64,000 nucleotides of DNA from Agrococcus sp. SGAir0287 (GTDB lineage Bacteria; Actinomycetota; Actinomycetes; Actinomycetales; Microbacteriaceae). Below, in pieces: positions 9,313-19,091 of the stretch. The DNA lies in assembly GCF_005484985.1 (NCBI RefSeq), contig NZ_CP027942.1, positions 1,364,001 through 1,428,000 on the forward strand, given 5' to 3'. A program made the translations under genes and the position numbers. Numbering within the stretch: position 1 is the stretch's first letter; every line of letters begins with the position of its first letter. The notes under the pieces are model-generated. The model worked only from the letters and a program-made list of their open reading frames with translations. It had not been told where the DNA came from and made no database searches.

Positions 9313-9948
9313 CTAGCGGAGCCAGTAGATGATGAGGTAGAGCGCGATCCAGACCACGTCCACGAAGTGCCAGTAGTACGACACGACGATGGCGCTGGTC
9401 GCCTCCTTGTGACCGAAGTGCTTCACCGCGTATGCGCGGCCGATCACGAACAGGAAGGCGATGAGGCCGCCCGTCACGTGGAGGCCGTGGAAGCCGGTCG
9501 TGATGTAGAACGCCGAGCCGTACGCGCTCGTCGCGAGGGTCACGCCCTCGTGCACGAGCACCGCGTACTCGAAGACCTGGCCGATGATGAACATCGCGCC
9601 CATGACGTAGGTGAGGAAGAACCACTCGACCATGCCCCACTGCTTGACGTTCCACAGCGAGCCCGTGCGCGTCTTCTGCAGGCGCTCGGCCGCGAAGACG
9701 CCGAACTGGCAGGTCACCGACGACAGCACCAGGATCGACGTGTTCACGGTGGCGAACGGCACGTTCAGCAGCGACGACTCCGTCTGGAACAGGTCGCCGG
9801 TCGTCGAGCGGAGCGTGAAGTACATCGCGAACAGGCCGGCGAAGAACATGACCTCGCTGCCCAGCCAGACGATGGTCCCGACCGCGACGCTGTTGGGTCG
9901 ACGCACGAGCTGCGTCGCCCCGGGGTGGGAGAGGGAGGTGCTGGTCAC
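9313..9948 (-). CDS. ctaE: Cytochrome c oxidase subunit III
   Basis: Subunit III of the aa3 oxidase, 211 residues with five membrane segments, as in other short actinobacterial forms. The N-terminal [18 protein letters not shown] and the C-terminal [14 protein letters not shown] and [14 protein letters not shown] are family hallmarks. It opens the ctaE-qcrC-qcrA-qcrB operon, 14 bases ahead of qcrC. The remaining oxidase subunits are encoded in the separate ctaCDF operon. It is divergent from trpD. Confidence 0.95.
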   Translation of the reverse strand: MTSTSLSHPGATQLVRRPNSVAVGTIVWLGSEVMFFAGLFAMYFTLRSTTGDLFQTESSLLNVPFATVNTSILVLSSVTCQFGVFAAERLQKTRTGSLWNVKQWGMVEWFFLTYVMGAMFIIGQVFEYAVLVHEGVTLATSAYGSAFYITTGFHGLHVTGGLIAFLFVIGRAYAVKHFGHKEATSAIVVSYYWHFVDVVWIALYLIIYWLR

Positions 9949-10021
9949 AGGTCCATCCTAGGCGGTTTCGAGGTCGCTCTCGGCCTCGGGGTGCAGGCGT
10001 GGCGTCGATAGGCTGTCGGCC

Positions 10022-11089
10022 ATGGAGCCCAAGTCCTGGCCAGGCGTCCTCGAGACGCTGCTCGTCCCCGAGGATCTCACGATCGGGCAGGCGGAATGGG
10101 CCATGGACCAGGTGGTCTCCGGGCTCGCGGACCCGGCCCAGCTCGGCGCCTTCCTCGTCGCGCTGCGGGCCAAGCGCGAGTCGGTGGACGAGCTCGTCGG
10201 CTTCCGCGACGCGATCCTCGCGCACGCCGTGCCGCTGGCCGGGGACTCGCTCGTGCTCGACATCGTCGGCACGGGCGGCGACCGCCACGGCACCGTCAAC
10301 GTCTCGACGATGGCGAGCATCGTGTGCGCCGCCGCGGGCGTGCCCGTGCTGAAGCACGGCAATCGCGCCGTCTCGTCCCGCACCGGCGCGTCCGACGTGC
10401 TCGGCGAGCTCGGCGTCATCCCCGCCGACGAGGACCCGCAGGTCGTGCGCGCGATCCTCGACGAGGCGGGCATCTCGTTCGCATGGGCGATGCGGTTCCA
10501 CCCGGGATTCCGACACGCCGGCCCCGTCCGCGCGGCGCTCGGCGTGTCGACGGTGTTCAACCAGCTCGGCCCGCTCGTGCACCCCGCGCGGCCGGAGGTC
10601 ACGGCGTGCGGCGTCGCCGATCGCTCGCGCATCCAGAACTTCGTCGGCGTCTACGCGACCCGCGGCGGCACGGCGTTCGTCTTCCGCGGCGAGGACGGCC
10701 TCGACGAGCTCACGACGACGGGGCACTCGGAGCTGTGGGAGGTCGTGCGCGGCGACGTCGTCGAGCACGACGTCGACCCGCGCGAGATCGGCATCCCGCT
10801 CGCCTCGATGGCCGACCTCGTCGGCGGCGACGCCGTCGCGAACGCCGACGTCGTGCGGCGGACGGTCGCGGGGGAGACGGGGCCCGTGCGCGACATCGTG
10901 CTGCTCAACGCCGCCGCGGCGCTCGCCGCCTGGCGCGTGCACGCCGACCCGCGGCAGAGCGATCGCCCGATGCGCGAGCGACTCGCGGAGACGCTCGAGG
11001 TGGCGGCGCAGGCGATCGACTCCGGCGCGGCGTCGGCCACGCTCGAGCGCTGGCAGCAGGCGGCCGCACGCTCGCGGGACGGCGACTGA
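10022..11089 (+). CDS. trpD: Anthranilate phosphoribosyltransferase
   Basis: Catalyses transfer of phosphoribose from PRPP to anthranilate, the second committed step of tryptophan synthesis, in the cytoplasm. The PRPP-binding motif GTGGD is at about residues 83-87, followed by NVSTMAS, KHGNRAVSS and the HPARPEV region. The length of 355 is normal. It stands apart from other trp genes, next to ctaE in divergent orientation, a common actinobacterial arrangement. The next gene starts two bases downstream. Confidence 0.95.
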   Translation: MEPKSWPGVLETLLVPEDLTIGQAEWAMDQVVSGLADPAQLGAFLVALRAKRESVDELVGFRDAILAHAVPLAGDSLVLDIVGTGGDRHGTVNVSTMASIVCAAAGVPVLKHGNRAVSSRTGASDVLGELGVIPADEDPQVVRAILDEAGISFAWAMRFHPGFRHAGPVRAALGVSTVFNQLGPLVHPARPEVTACGVADRSRIQNFVGVYATRGGTAFVFRGEDGLDELTTTGHSELWEVVRGDVVEHDVDPREIGIPLASMADLVGGDAVANADVVRRTVAGETGPVRDIVLLNAAAALAAWRVHADPRQSDRPMRERLAETLEVAAQAIDSGAASATLERWQQAAARSRDGD

Positions 11090-11091
11090 CC

Positions 11092-12069
11092 GTGGAGCGG
11101 CGCGTCGCGGAGCAGGCGCTGGGCGCCGGCCCCATGGCGACGCTGCTCGAGGATCGCACCGTCGATGCGCGGCTGGGGTCGCGCGACACCGTCGAGCCCT
11201 GGCGTCGCGTCGCCGTGCGCTGGGGCGACCACGGCACGCGGTCGCTGCTCGTCTCGGCGCTCACCGCCGGAGCCGTGCTCGTCGCATACGGCATCACGCT
11301 GCTGCTCGAGCAGCCGCCCGCCTTCGAGGCGCTGCTCGCGCTGCGGCTGCTCGGCATCGTGCTCATGGTGCTCGCCATCGCGCTCGCGCCGGCCTCGCGC
11401 GACGCGCGCCTGCTCGCCGCGTGGGCGCTGTGCCTCCACGCGATCGTCGCGTTGGCCGGCACCGTCATGGTCTCGACCGACCTCTTCGGCCGGCTCCGCA
11501 TCGGGGCGGTCTCCGCCGTCGAGTTCGCCGGCTTCATCACGTGGGTCGCCGTCATGCTGCTGCTGCGCATGCGGCATCCGCTCACGGTGCTCACGACCCT
11601 CATGGGCGGCTGCCTCGCGGGCCTGGCCTTCTTCGGCCGCGTGCTGCCGCTCGTGCGCGAGCGCCTCGCGCAGCAGGACGGCGGGCAGGCGGCGATGCTC
11701 ACGATCGACGACGAGGCCATCGCGAGCCTCGTCATCGTCGGCGTCGGGGTCGCGCTCGTCGTGTTCGCGTGGTGGATCGACGGCTGGGCGCGCGTGCTGC
11801 TGCCGCTCGAGGCGCCCGATCCGAGCGTGCCGGTACGGAGCGAGCGCGAGCGCATCCGGCTCGCCGGCATCCTCACCGCGTGCATGCTCGACCCCGTCGC
11901 GATCGTGCTGCTGCACCTCGCGAAGCAGCCGACGGCGCGATCGCGCCTCGACCCGGACGAGGACTGGTTCGCGACGGCGCTGCTCGTCGTCGCCTACGCG
12001 AAGCTCACGATCTGCTGGGTCGCGATCACGACGATCGCGATCTGGCTGCTCGACCCCGCCTGGTCGTAG
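11092..12069 (+). CDS. Polytopic membrane protein, unknown
   Basis: An integral membrane protein of about 325 residues with eight or so hydrophobic segments and a short soluble N-terminus. I see no motif that names its function. The GTG at 11092 would couple it to the trpD stop; an in-frame ATG at 11134 is an alternative that would remove 14 residues. It ends just before a hairpin terminator shared with glpK. Confidence 0.6.
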   Translation: MERRVAEQALGAGPMATLLEDRTVDARLGSRDTVEPWRRVAVRWGDHGTRSLLVSALTAGAVLVAYGITLLLEQPPAFEALLALRLLGIVLMVLAIALAPASRDARLLAAWALCLHAIVALAGTVMVSTDLFGRLRIGAVSAVEFAGFITWVAVMLLLRMRHPLTVLTTLMGGCLAGLAFFGRVLPLVRERLAQQDGGQAAMLTIDDEAIASLVIVGVGVALVVFAWWIDGWARVLLPLEAPDPSVPVRSERERIRLAGILTACMLDPVAIVLLHLAKQPTARSRLDPDEDWFATALLVVAYAKLTICWVAITTIAIWLLDPAWS

Positions 12070-12082
12070 CCCCCGAGCATGC

Positions 12083-12113
12083 GAGAGGGGGCCGGCGATG
12101 CCGACCCCCTCTC
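12083..12113. terminator. Bidirectional terminator between membrane protein and glpK
   Basis: A 14-bp stem with one mismatch (12083-12096 with 12100-12113) closes a GAT loop between two convergent genes. GC-rich and without a T-run. Confidence 0.8.
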
Positions 12114-12131
12114 ACCGCGTGCGACGCGCGG

Positions 12132-13646
12132 CTAGCGCACGTCGTCGTCGACCCAGTCGAGGGTCTTCTGCACGGCCTTCTTCCAGTTGCGGTACGTCCG
12201 GTCGCGCTCCTCCTGGTCGAGGTTCGGAGTCCAGCGGCTGTCCTCCTGCCAGTTCTTGCGCAGCTCGTCGAGGCTGCCCCAGAACCCGACGGCGAGGCCC
12301 GCGGCGTATGCGGCGCCGAGCGCGGTGGTCTCGGCGACCACCGGGCGGACGACCGGCACCTGCAGGATGTCGGCCTGGAACTGCATGAGCGTGTCGTTCG
12401 CGATCATGCCGCCGTCGACCTTCAGCTCCGTGAGGTCGACGCCGGAGTCGGCGTTCACCGCGTCGACGACCTCGGCCGTCTGGAACGCCGTCGCCTCGAG
12501 CGCTGCGCGGGCGATGTGCCCCTTGTTCACGTAGCGCGTCAGGCCCACGAGCGCGCCGCGCGCGTCCGGCCGCCAGTACGGCGCGAAGAGGCCCGAGAAC
12601 GCCGGTACGAAGTACGCGCCGCCGTTGTCCTCGACCGTCTTCGCGAGCGTCTCGACGCTCGGCGCGTCCTGGATGAGGCCCAGGTTGTCGCGCAGCCACT
12701 GGATGAGGGAGCCCGTGACCGCGATCGAACCCTCGAGCGCGTAGTGCGTGGGCTCGTCGCCGATCTTGTAGCCGACGGTCGTCAGCAGGCCGTTCTTCGA
12801 GTGGACGATCTCCTCGCCCGTGTTGAAGATGAGGAAGTTGCCCGTGCCGTAGGTGTTCTTCGCCTCGCCCTTGTCGAACGCCGCCTGGCCGAACGTCGCG
12901 GCCTGCTGGTCGCCGAGGATGCCCGTGATGGGCGTCTCGCGCAGCAGACTCGCGTCGCTCGCGATGCCGAACTCGCCCGACGACGACCGGATCTCGGGCA
13001 GCATCGAGGCGGGCACGCCGAAGTCGGCGAGGATCGACTCGTCCCACGTGAGCGACTCGAGGTCCATGAACAGCGTGCGGGAGGCGTTCGTGACGTCGGT
13101 CGCGTGCACGCCGCCGTCGACTCCGCCCGTGAGGTTCCACAGCACCCACGTGTCGGTCGTGCCGAACAGCAGGTCGCCGGCCTCGGCCTTCTCGCGCGCG
13201 CCCTCGACGTTCTCGAGGATCCACACGATCTTCGTGCCCGAGAAGTAGGTCGCGAGCGGCAGGCCGACCTTGGCCTTGTAGCGCTCGACGTCGCCGTTCG
13301 CGAGGCGGTCGACGATCTTCTGGGTGCGCGTGTCCTGCCAGACGATCGCGTTGTAGACCGGCTCGCCCGTGGTCCTGTCCCAGACGACCGCCGTCTCGCG
13401 CTGGTTCGTGATGCCGATGGCCTTCACGTTGTGGCGGGTGACGTTGGCCTTCGAGAGCGCCTGGCCGATGACCTCGCGCGTGTTGTTCCAGATCTCCTTG
13501 GGGTCGTGCTCGACCCATCCGGCCTGGGGGAAGATCTGCTCGTGCTCCAGCTGGCCCGTGGAGACGATGCTCCCGGCGTGGTCGAACAGGATGGCGCGCG
13601 TCGAGGTGGTGCCCTGATCGATCGCGATGACGTAGTCGTCGGCCAT
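12132..13646 (-). CDS. glpK: Glycerol kinase
   Basis: Phosphorylates glycerol to glycerol 3-phosphate. The 504 residues carry the FGGY-kinase signatures: the N-terminal phosphate loop [13 protein letters not shown], the [13 protein letters not shown] strand, VWQDTRT, and the C-terminal [10 protein letters not shown] adenosine-binding region. The ATG at 13646 has AAGGAG seven bases upstream, so I prefer it to a start 20 codons earlier. It lies downstream of glpF on the same strand with a strong hairpin between them, so expression may be attenuated relative to glpF. Confidence 0.96.
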   Translation of the reverse strand: MADDYVIAIDQGTTSTRAILFDHAGSIVSTGQLEHEQIFPQAGWVEHDPKEIWNNTREVIGQALSKANVTRHNVKAIGITNQRETAVVWDRTTGEPVYNAIVWQDTRTQKIVDRLANGDVERYKAKVGLPLATYFSGTKIVWILENVEGAREKAEAGDLLFGTTDTWVLWNLTGGVDGGVHATDVTNASRTLFMDLESLTWDESILADFGVPASMLPEIRSSSGEFGIASDASLLRETPITGILGDQQAATFGQAAFDKGEAKNTYGTGNFLIFNTGEEIVHSKNGLLTTVGYKIGDEPTHYALEGSIAVTGSLIQWLRDNLGLIQDAPSVETLAKTVEDNGGAYFVPAFSGLFAPYWRPDARGALVGLTRYVNKGHIARAALEATAFQTAEVVDAVNADSGVDLTELKVDGGMIANDTLMQFQADILQVPVVRPVVAETTALGAAYAAGLAVGFWGSLDELRKNWQEDSRWTPNLDQEERDRTYRNWKKAVQKTLDWVDDDVR

Positions 13647-13711
13647 TGTCACTCCTTCGTGGTGGGTGTGCCCGGAGGCTAGGGGTGGTCGCTGTGCGCG
13701 GCCCATGGGGT

Positions 13712-13744
13712 GGCGATGGAGGGGGCGGCGCCCCCTCCATCGCC
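13712..13744 (-). terminator. Hairpin between glpF and glpK
   Basis: A perfect 15-bp stem (13712-13726 with 13730-13744) closes a GGC loop. It lies directly after the glpF stop and before glpK, both on the minus strand, so it is either a terminator or a partial attenuator that sets the glpF:glpK ratio. Confidence 0.75.
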
Positions 13745-13751
13745 GAGTAGG

Positions 13752-14516
13752 TCAGGCCGCCATGCCGCTCGCGAGCAGCACGGGGGCGAGGAGGCCGGCG
13801 AGGGCGCCGCCGATGAGGGGGCCGACGACCGGCACCCACGCGTAGCCCCAGTCGCTGTCGCCCTTGCCCTTGATGGGCAGGACGGCGTGCGCGAGGCGGG
13901 GCATGAGGTCGCGGGCCGGGTTGATGGCGTAGCCCGTCGGACCGCCGAGCGAGGCGCCGATCGCGACGACGAGGAACGCGACCGCGAGGGCGCCGAGCGG
14001 GCCGACGACGTTCGCGTCGCCACCGCCGCCGTTGAGGCCGAACGAGAGGATGACGAACACGAGCACGAAGGTCGCGATGATCTCCGTGACGAGGTTCCAG
14101 CCGTACGAGCGGATGCCGGGCCCGGTCGAGAACGTGCCGAGCTTGGCGCCGGGGTCCTCCTCGGCGTCGAAGTGCTGCTTGTACGCGGCCCACGCGAGCA
14201 CGGCGCCGATGAACGCGCCGACGAGCTGGCCGAGCACCGAGATCAGGTAGAAGCCCCAGCGCACCTCGGTGCCGGTGGCGAGGTCGTTCGTGATGAGGCC
14301 GATGGTGACGGCGGGGTTCAGCTGCGCGCCCGAGTAGCCCGAGACGAGCACGCCCGAGAAGACCGCGAGGCCCCAGCCGAAGTTGATCATGAGGAAGCCG
14401 CCGCCGAAGCCCTTCGTCTTCGCGAGGACGACGTTGGCGACGACGCCGGCGCCGAGGAGCAGCAGCATCGCCGTGCCCACGGTCTCCGACAGGAAGACCA
14501 AACCGAGATTGTCCAA
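13752..14516 (-). CDS. glpF: Glycerol uptake facilitator (aquaglyceroporin)
   Basis: MIP-family channel of 254 residues with six membrane segments. Both pore motifs are present: the NPAVT of the first half and NPARDLMPR of the second, the aspartate after the second NPA being typical of glycerol channels. It lets glycerol enter by diffusion for GlpK to trap. No ATG or GTG with a ribosome site fits; I chose TTG at 14516 with AGG seven bases upstream. It is divergent from dhaK. Confidence 0.92.
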   Translation of the reverse strand: MDNLGLVFLSETVGTAMLLLLGAGVVANVVLAKTKGFGGGFLMINFGWGLAVFSGVLVSGYSGAQLNPAVTIGLITNDLATGTEVRWGFYLISVLGQLVGAFIGAVLAWAAYKQHFDAEEDPGAKLGTFSTGPGIRSYGWNLVTEIIATFVLVFVILSFGLNGGGGDANVVGPLGALAVAFLVVAIGASLGGPTGYAINPARDLMPRLAHAVLPIKGKGDSDWGYAWVPVVGPLIGGALAGLLAPVLLASGMAA

Positions 14517-14629
14517 CAGGTACCTGCTTTCCACATCGACGCGGGCGTGGGCCCGGGACCCTCCCCAGCGAGGGTGGCGCCAGCCTATGCCTGAGCCTTG
14601 CTCGGCGACAGTGGCGACACGACGGGGAT

Positions 14630-14641
14630 GGAACCGGTTCC
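14630..14641. promoter_or_regulatory. Palindromic operator candidate between glpF and dhaK
   Basis: The perfect 12-bp palindrome GGAACCGGTTCC lies in the 192-base gap between the divergent glpF and dhaK genes. LacI- and GntR-type repressors bind sites of this shape, so one regulator could control both directions. No regulator gene is adjacent; this is inference from symmetry and position only. Confidence 0.4.
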
Positions 14642-14708
14642 CTGGATGCGTGCGAGCATCCGGGCGTAGGTTGGCCCTGACGTCCGCCCCCGATGGAAGT
14701 GGGAGACC

Positions 14709-15710
14709 ATGAAGAAGCTCATCAACGACCCCTCGAAGGTGGTGGACGAGGCGGTCGCAGGCATCGCCGCCGCCCACCCCGAGCTCCGCGTCATCCAGGA
14801 TCCGCCCTACGTCATCGCGCGCGGCGACGCGCCCGTCGCGGGCAAGGTCGGCCTCGTCTCGGGCGGCGGCTCCGGCCACGAGCCGCTGCACGGCGGCTTC
14901 GTCGGCCACGGGATGCTCGACGCCGCCGTGCCGGGCGCCGTCTTCACGTCGCCGACGCCCGACCCGATCGTCGCGGCGACGAAGGCGGTCGACGGCGGCG
15001 CAGGCGTGCTGCACATCGTGAAGAACTACACGGGCGACGTGCTCAACTTCGAGACCGCCGCCGACCTGGCGCTCGCCGAGGGCATCGAGGTCGAGTCGGT
15101 CGTGATCGACGACGACGTCGCCGTGAAGGACTCGCTGTACACGGCGGGGCGCCGCGGCGTCGCGGGCACGCTGCTCGTCGAGAAGATCGCGGGCGCCGCC
15201 GCCGAGCGCGGCGACTCGCTCGCCGAGGTCGCCGCGATCGCGCGCGCCGTCAATGCGAACGTCCGCTCGATGGGCATGTCGCTGTCGCCGTGCACCGTGC
15301 CGCATGCGGGGGAGCCCTCGTTCGAGCTGGGCGACGGCGAGATCGAGATCGGCATCGGCATCCATGGCGAGCCGGGCCGCGAGCGCATCGCGATGGAGCC
15401 CGCCGACGCCATCGTCGACCGGCTGCTCGAGCCGATCCTCGAGGACCTGCCCTTCGCGTCGGGCGACCGCGTGCTGCTCTTCGTCAACGGCATGGGAGGC
15501 ACGCCGCTCGTCGAGCTGTACGTCGTGTTCCGGCGCGCCGCCGAGGTGCTCGCGGGCCACGGCATCGAGGTCGCCCGCACGCTCGTCGGCAGCTACGTCA
15601 CGAGTCTCGAGATGCAGGGCTGCTCGATCTCGGTGCTGCGCCTCGACGACGCCATGCTCGAGCTGTGGGACGCGCCGGTGCAGACGCCCGCGCTGCGCTG
15701 GGGTCGCTGA
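14709..15710 (+). CDS. dhaK: Dihydroxyacetone kinase subunit DhaK
   Basis: Substrate-binding subunit of the PTS-dependent dihydroxyacetone kinase, 333 residues. The [18 protein letters not shown] segment near the N-terminus and GIGIHGEPG, whose histidine forms the covalent hemiaminal with dihydroxyacetone, are both present. The protein converts dihydroxyacetone to its phosphate with DhaL and DhaM. The start has GGAAGTGGGAG just upstream. The stop overlaps dhaL by one base. Confidence 0.95.
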   Translation: MKKLINDPSKVVDEAVAGIAAAHPELRVIQDPPYVIARGDAPVAGKVGLVSGGGSGHEPLHGGFVGHGMLDAAVPGAVFTSPTPDPIVAATKAVDGGAGVLHIVKNYTGDVLNFETAADLALAEGIEVESVVIDDDVAVKDSLYTAGRRGVAGTLLVEKIAGAAAERGDSLAEVAAIARAVNANVRSMGMSLSPCTVPHAGEPSFELGDGEIEIGIGIHGEPGRERIAMEPADAIVDRLLEPILEDLPFASGDRVLLFVNGMGGTPLVELYVVFRRAAEVLAGHGIEVARTLVGSYVTSLEMQGCSISVLRLDDAMLELWDAPVQTPALRWGR

Positions 15711-16321
15711 TGGCGCTCGACGCAGCCTGGACGCGCCGCTGGATCGAGCTCGTCGCCGATCGCGTCGCCGAGCGGAAGGCGGAGCTGACGCACCTCGACC
15801 GCGACATCGGCGACGGCGACCACGGCGAGAACCTCGACCGCGGCTTCACGGCCGTGCGGGCGAGGCTCGCCGACCTCGACGCCGACGCGACGCCCGGCGC
15901 GATCCTCAAGCTCGTCGCGACGACGCTCATCTCGACGGTCGGCGGTGCGAGCGGGCCGCTCTACGGCACCGCCTTCCTCAAGGCGTCGATGGCGGCGGGC
16001 GACGCGGCGACGCTCGACGACTCACTCGTCGACGTCCTCGCGGCCGCTCGCGACGGCATCGTCGCGCGCGGCAAGGCCGAGCCGGGCGACAAGACGATGA
16101 TCGACGCGTGGACCCCGGCGGTGGAGGCGGCGGGGGCGGCCCCCGACCCGGTCGCGGCGCTCGCCGCCGCCGCCGACGCCGCCGAGGCGGGCGCCGCGGC
16201 GACCGAGCCGCTCGTCGCCCGCAAGGGTCGCGCGTCGTACCTGGGCGAGCGGGCGATCGGGCATCGGGATCCGGGCAGCGAGTCGACGGCGCTCATCCTC
16301 CGCGCGGCGGCCGACGCGTGA
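15710..16321 (+). CDS. dhaL: Dihydroxyacetone kinase subunit DhaL
   Basis: ADP-binding subunit, 203 residues, which transfers phosphate from its tightly bound nucleotide to the dihydroxyacetone on DhaK. Metal-binding aspartates lie in DRDIGDGDHGENLDRG, and the nucleotide loop is GGASGPLYGTAF. The C-terminal GRASYLGERAIGHRDPGS is a family signature. The start overlaps the dhaK stop and the stop overlaps the dhaM start, so the three subunits are translated in series. Confidence 0.94.
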   Translation: MALDAAWTRRWIELVADRVAERKAELTHLDRDIGDGDHGENLDRGFTAVRARLADLDADATPGAILKLVATTLISTVGGASGPLYGTAFLKASMAAGDAATLDDSLVDVLAAARDGIVARGKAEPGDKTMIDAWTPAVEAAGAAPDPVAALAAAADAAEAGAAATEPLVARKGRASYLGERAIGHRDPGSESTALILRAAADA

Positions 16322-17001
16322 GCGTCGGGCTCGTCGTCGTCTCCCACTCGGCGAGCATCGCGGCCGGGATCGTGGAGCTCGCCGGCCAGATGGCCGCCGA
16401 CGTCGCCATCGAGCCCGCCGGCGGCACCGACGACGGCGGCGTCGGCACGAGCTTCGACCTCGTGACCGCGGCGCTCGCGCGCGCCGAGTCGGGCGACGGC
16501 GTCGTCGTGCTGTGCGATCTCGGCTCGGCGGTGCTCACGGCCGAGACGGCCCTCGACCTGCTCGACGACGACGCGCGCGAGCGCGTGCGGATCGCCGACG
16601 CCCCGATCGTCGAGGGCTCGGTCGCGGCGGCCGTCGCCGCGCAGTCCGGCGAGGACCTGGACGCGGTGGTGCGCGCGGCGGAGTCGGCAGGCGGGGCGTC
16701 CTCCGAGCCCGCAGGCGCCCCTTCGAGCGCGCCATCGACGCCCGAGGGGCCCTCGCGCACCCTGACGCTGCGCAACGCATCCGGCCTGCATGCGCGCCCG
16801 GCCGCCGAGCTCGTGCAGCTCGCCGCGACCTTCGACGCGACCGTGCTCGTGAACGGCGTCGACGCTCGCAGCATGCTGCGCATCCTCGGGCTCGGGCTCG
16901 ACCGCGGCGCCACGCTCACGGTGTCGGCGACGGGGACGCAGGCGCAGGAGGCGGTCGATGCGATCGCCGCGCTCGTCGAGGACGGGTTCGGCGAGGCCTG
17001 A
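16318..17001 (+). CDS. dhaM: DhaM: EIIA (DhaM) domain fused to HPr
   Basis: Phosphoryl carrier of the dihydroxyacetone kinase, 227 residues. Residues 1-125 are the EIIA-mannose-like DhaM domain with the phospho-histidine His10 (VVVSHS). After a Ser/Pro/Ala-rich linker (126-146) comes an HPr domain with NASGLHARPA and the phospho-histidine His158. The enzyme I-like third domain known from some DhaM proteins is absent, so phosphate must come from general enzyme I encoded elsewhere. GTG start overlapping the dhaL stop (GTGA). Confidence 0.92.
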   Translation: MSVGLVVVSHSASIAAGIVELAGQMAADVAIEPAGGTDDGGVGTSFDLVTAALARAESGDGVVVLCDLGSAVLTAETALDLLDDDARERVRIADAPIVEGSVAAAVAAQSGEDLDAVVRAAESAGGASSEPAGAPSSAPSTPEGPSRTLTLRNASGLHARPAAELVQLAATFDATVLVNGVDARSMLRILGLGLDRGATLTVSATGTQAQEAVDAIAALVEDGFGEA

Positions 17002-17012
17002 ACGCGGTCGCG

Positions 17013-18620
17013 TCAGGCGGGCGGTGCCTCGCGCGCCGCGGGCGCGTCCGAGTCCTCGCCGTCAGCGGGCCGGGACCGCAGGCGCAGGGTCGAGAGCAGG
17101 CCGAGGGCGACGAAGCCGGCCGCGGTGAGCGCCGCGAGGCGCGTGGCGTCGCTGAACGCGATGCGCGCGTCCTCGCCCGCCTGCGCGTCCTGCGCCGCGA
17201 GCGCCGGGATGGCCGTGCCGCTCGAGTCGACGACCGTCGCGACGATCTGCTGCCGCGCCTCGTCGGGCACGGAGCGTTCGGCGAGCCGGGCGTCGAGGAT
17301 GCCGGAGGCGCTCGTGAAGAGGATGGTGCCGAGCAGCGCGATGCCGAGGGCCGAGCCGATCTGGCGCGACGTGCTCTGCGTGCCCGAGCCCTGGCCGCTC
17401 AGCGCGACGGGCACGTCGCGCAGCACGACGTTCGTCAGCTGCGCCGTCGCGAGGCCCACGCCGAAGCCGTAGACGAAGAGGCCGGGCACGATGGCGATCC
17501 ACGAGGCGTCCGGCCCGATGGCGAGGGCGACGGCCGCGAGGCCGACGACCTCCGCCACGAGACCGGCGCGGACGATCGCGACGGCCGAGAGCCTGCCGCC
17601 CATGGCACCCGCGAAGCCACTCGCGACGAACGAGCCAATCGCGAGCGCGAGCAGCACGAGCCCCGTCTGCAGCGCGTCGTACCCGAGCACCCCCTGCAGC
17701 CACAGCGGCAGCGACAGGATGATGCCGAACTCGCCGAGCGCCACGATCATCGCCGCGACGTTGCCATCGCGGAACGAGGGGATGCGCAGCAGCGCGACGT
17801 CGAGCATCGCCGGGAGGCCCAGGCGATCGCGACGCACGCCCCACCACACGAAGGCGCCGCCAGCGACGAGGGTGACCGCGAAGGCGATCGGCACGGGCGA
17901 GAGGCTCGGGGCCCACCACGAGGGCACGGCGTCCGTCGCCGTCCACCATCCGTAGCTGCGGCCCTCGATGAGCCCGAAGACGAGCGTGCCCGTAGTGACG
18001 ACCGCGAGCAGGGCGCCGACGACGTCGATGCCGCGGGCGTCCGCATCCCGTGACTCCGCCACGAACAGCAGGAGCCCGACGACGATGAGCGCGCCGATCG
18101 GCACGTTCACGCCGAAGGCCCAGCGCCACGAGAACGACGTCGTGAGCCAGCCGCCGAGCAGCGGGCCGACAGCCGCCATGCCGCCGATCGTCGAGCCCCA
18201 CACCGCGAAGGCGATGCCGCGATCGCGACCGCGGAAGCCCGCGTTGATGAGCGAGAGCGTCGTCGGCAGGATCATGGCGCCGCCGACGCCCTGCACGACG
18301 CGGGCGGCGATGAGCAGATCGCCCGTGGGGGCGGAGGCGGCGAGGATGGACGCGGCGACGAAGATCAAGACGCCGACGAGCACCATGCGGCGTCGGCCGA
18401 CGCGGTCGGCGAGCGCGCCGAACACGAGCAGCAGCGCGGCGAACACGAGGGTGTAGCTCTCCTGCACCCACTGGACCTGGGTCGAGCCGATGCCGAGATC
18501 GTCGACGATCGAGGGGATCGCGACGTTGACGATCGTGGAGTCGACGATGATGATCGCGACCGCGAGGCTGATGGCGACGAGGCCCAGCCAGCGCGCGCGG
18601 GAGCCGGTGGAGTGCTGCAC
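17013..18620 (-). CDS. MFS drug exporter, DHA2 (14-segment) family
   Basis: A major-facilitator permease of 535 residues with about 14 membrane segments. Motif A is seen as GALADRVGRRRMVLVG, motif C as WGSTIGGMAAVGPLLGG, and the N-terminal DSTIVNVAIPSI is characteristic of EmrB/QacA-type proton-drug antiporters. Substrate unknown. I take the GTG at 18620; the open frame upstream is rich in repeats of low-quality sequence and has no better start. It converges on dhaM with 11 bases between stops. Confidence 0.88.
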   Translation of the reverse strand: MQHSTGSRARWLGLVAISLAVAIIIVDSTIVNVAIPSIVDDLGIGSTQVQWVQESYTLVFAALLLVFGALADRVGRRRMVLVGVLIFVAASILAASAPTGDLLIAARVVQGVGGAMILPTTLSLINAGFRGRDRGIAFAVWGSTIGGMAAVGPLLGGWLTTSFSWRWAFGVNVPIGALIVVGLLLFVAESRDADARGIDVVGALLAVVTTGTLVFGLIEGRSYGWWTATDAVPSWWAPSLSPVPIAFAVTLVAGGAFVWWGVRRDRLGLPAMLDVALLRIPSFRDGNVAAMIVALGEFGIILSLPLWLQGVLGYDALQTGLVLLALAIGSFVASGFAGAMGGRLSAVAIVRAGLVAEVVGLAAVALAIGPDASWIAIVPGLFVYGFGVGLATAQLTNVVLRDVPVALSGQGSGTQSTSRQIGSALGIALLGTILFTSASGILDARLAERSVPDEARQQIVATVVDSSGTAIPALAAQDAQAGEDARIAFSDATRLAALTAAGFVALGLLSTLRLRSRPADGEDSDAPAAREAPPA

Positions 18621-18739
18621 GGAAGCGACTCTGCGCCTCCACGCGCTCCGCTGCAACCGCCGTGCGGCGGGTGTAGCCTTCGCCGCTGCCGCAGTCCGAT
18701 GGGTCAGGTGCGTCCGGCGGTCCAGGGCTGTCCGGTGGG

Positions 18740-19027
18740 TCAGGCGAGCAGCGCGCCGTACGCATCCGGGTGCTGCTCGACGACCGCTCGCACGAACGGG
18801 CACGAGGGCACGATCTGACGACCCTCGGCGACCGCCTCGTCGAGCGCCGCGCGCACGACGCGCGTGCCGTAGCCGCGTCCGCCGAACTCCGAGAAGGTCT
18901 GCGTGTGCGGGAAGACGCGGCGACCGTCGATGTCGGCGTAGTCGACGAAGCTCACGAGCTCGCCGTCGACGCGCAGCTCGAACCGGCCCTGCTGGGGTGC
19001 GTCGAGGATCTCGACCGACTCGCTCAT
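18740..19027 (-). CDS. Short GNAT-type acetyltransferase
   Basis: A 95-residue protein of the small NATD1/YjdJ-like acetyltransferase family, which has only the acetyl-CoA-binding half of the GNAT fold. The core is GRRVFPHTQTFSEFGGRGYG, with the pyrophosphate loop GGRGYGTRV, and a closing CPFVRAVVEQHPDA. The acceptor substrate is unknown. Single-gene unit. Confidence 0.8.
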   Translation of the reverse strand: MSESVEILDAPQQGRFELRVDGELVSFVDYADIDGRRVFPHTQTFSEFGGRGYGTRVVRAALDEAVAEGRQIVPSCPFVRAVVEQHPDAYGALLA

Positions 19028-19091
19028 GCAGCCAGGGTAGGGCGCGCGGGTGCTCGGCACGAGGGCGTGTCGCGGTCGCCTCGAGCCGTGC

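Noticed and set aside
18694..18744. Two near-identical 14-base copies of GTCCGATGGGTCAG between the MFS and acetyltransferase genes
   Set aside because: Short, and the second copy runs into the end of a gene; too little to call a repeat element or operator.
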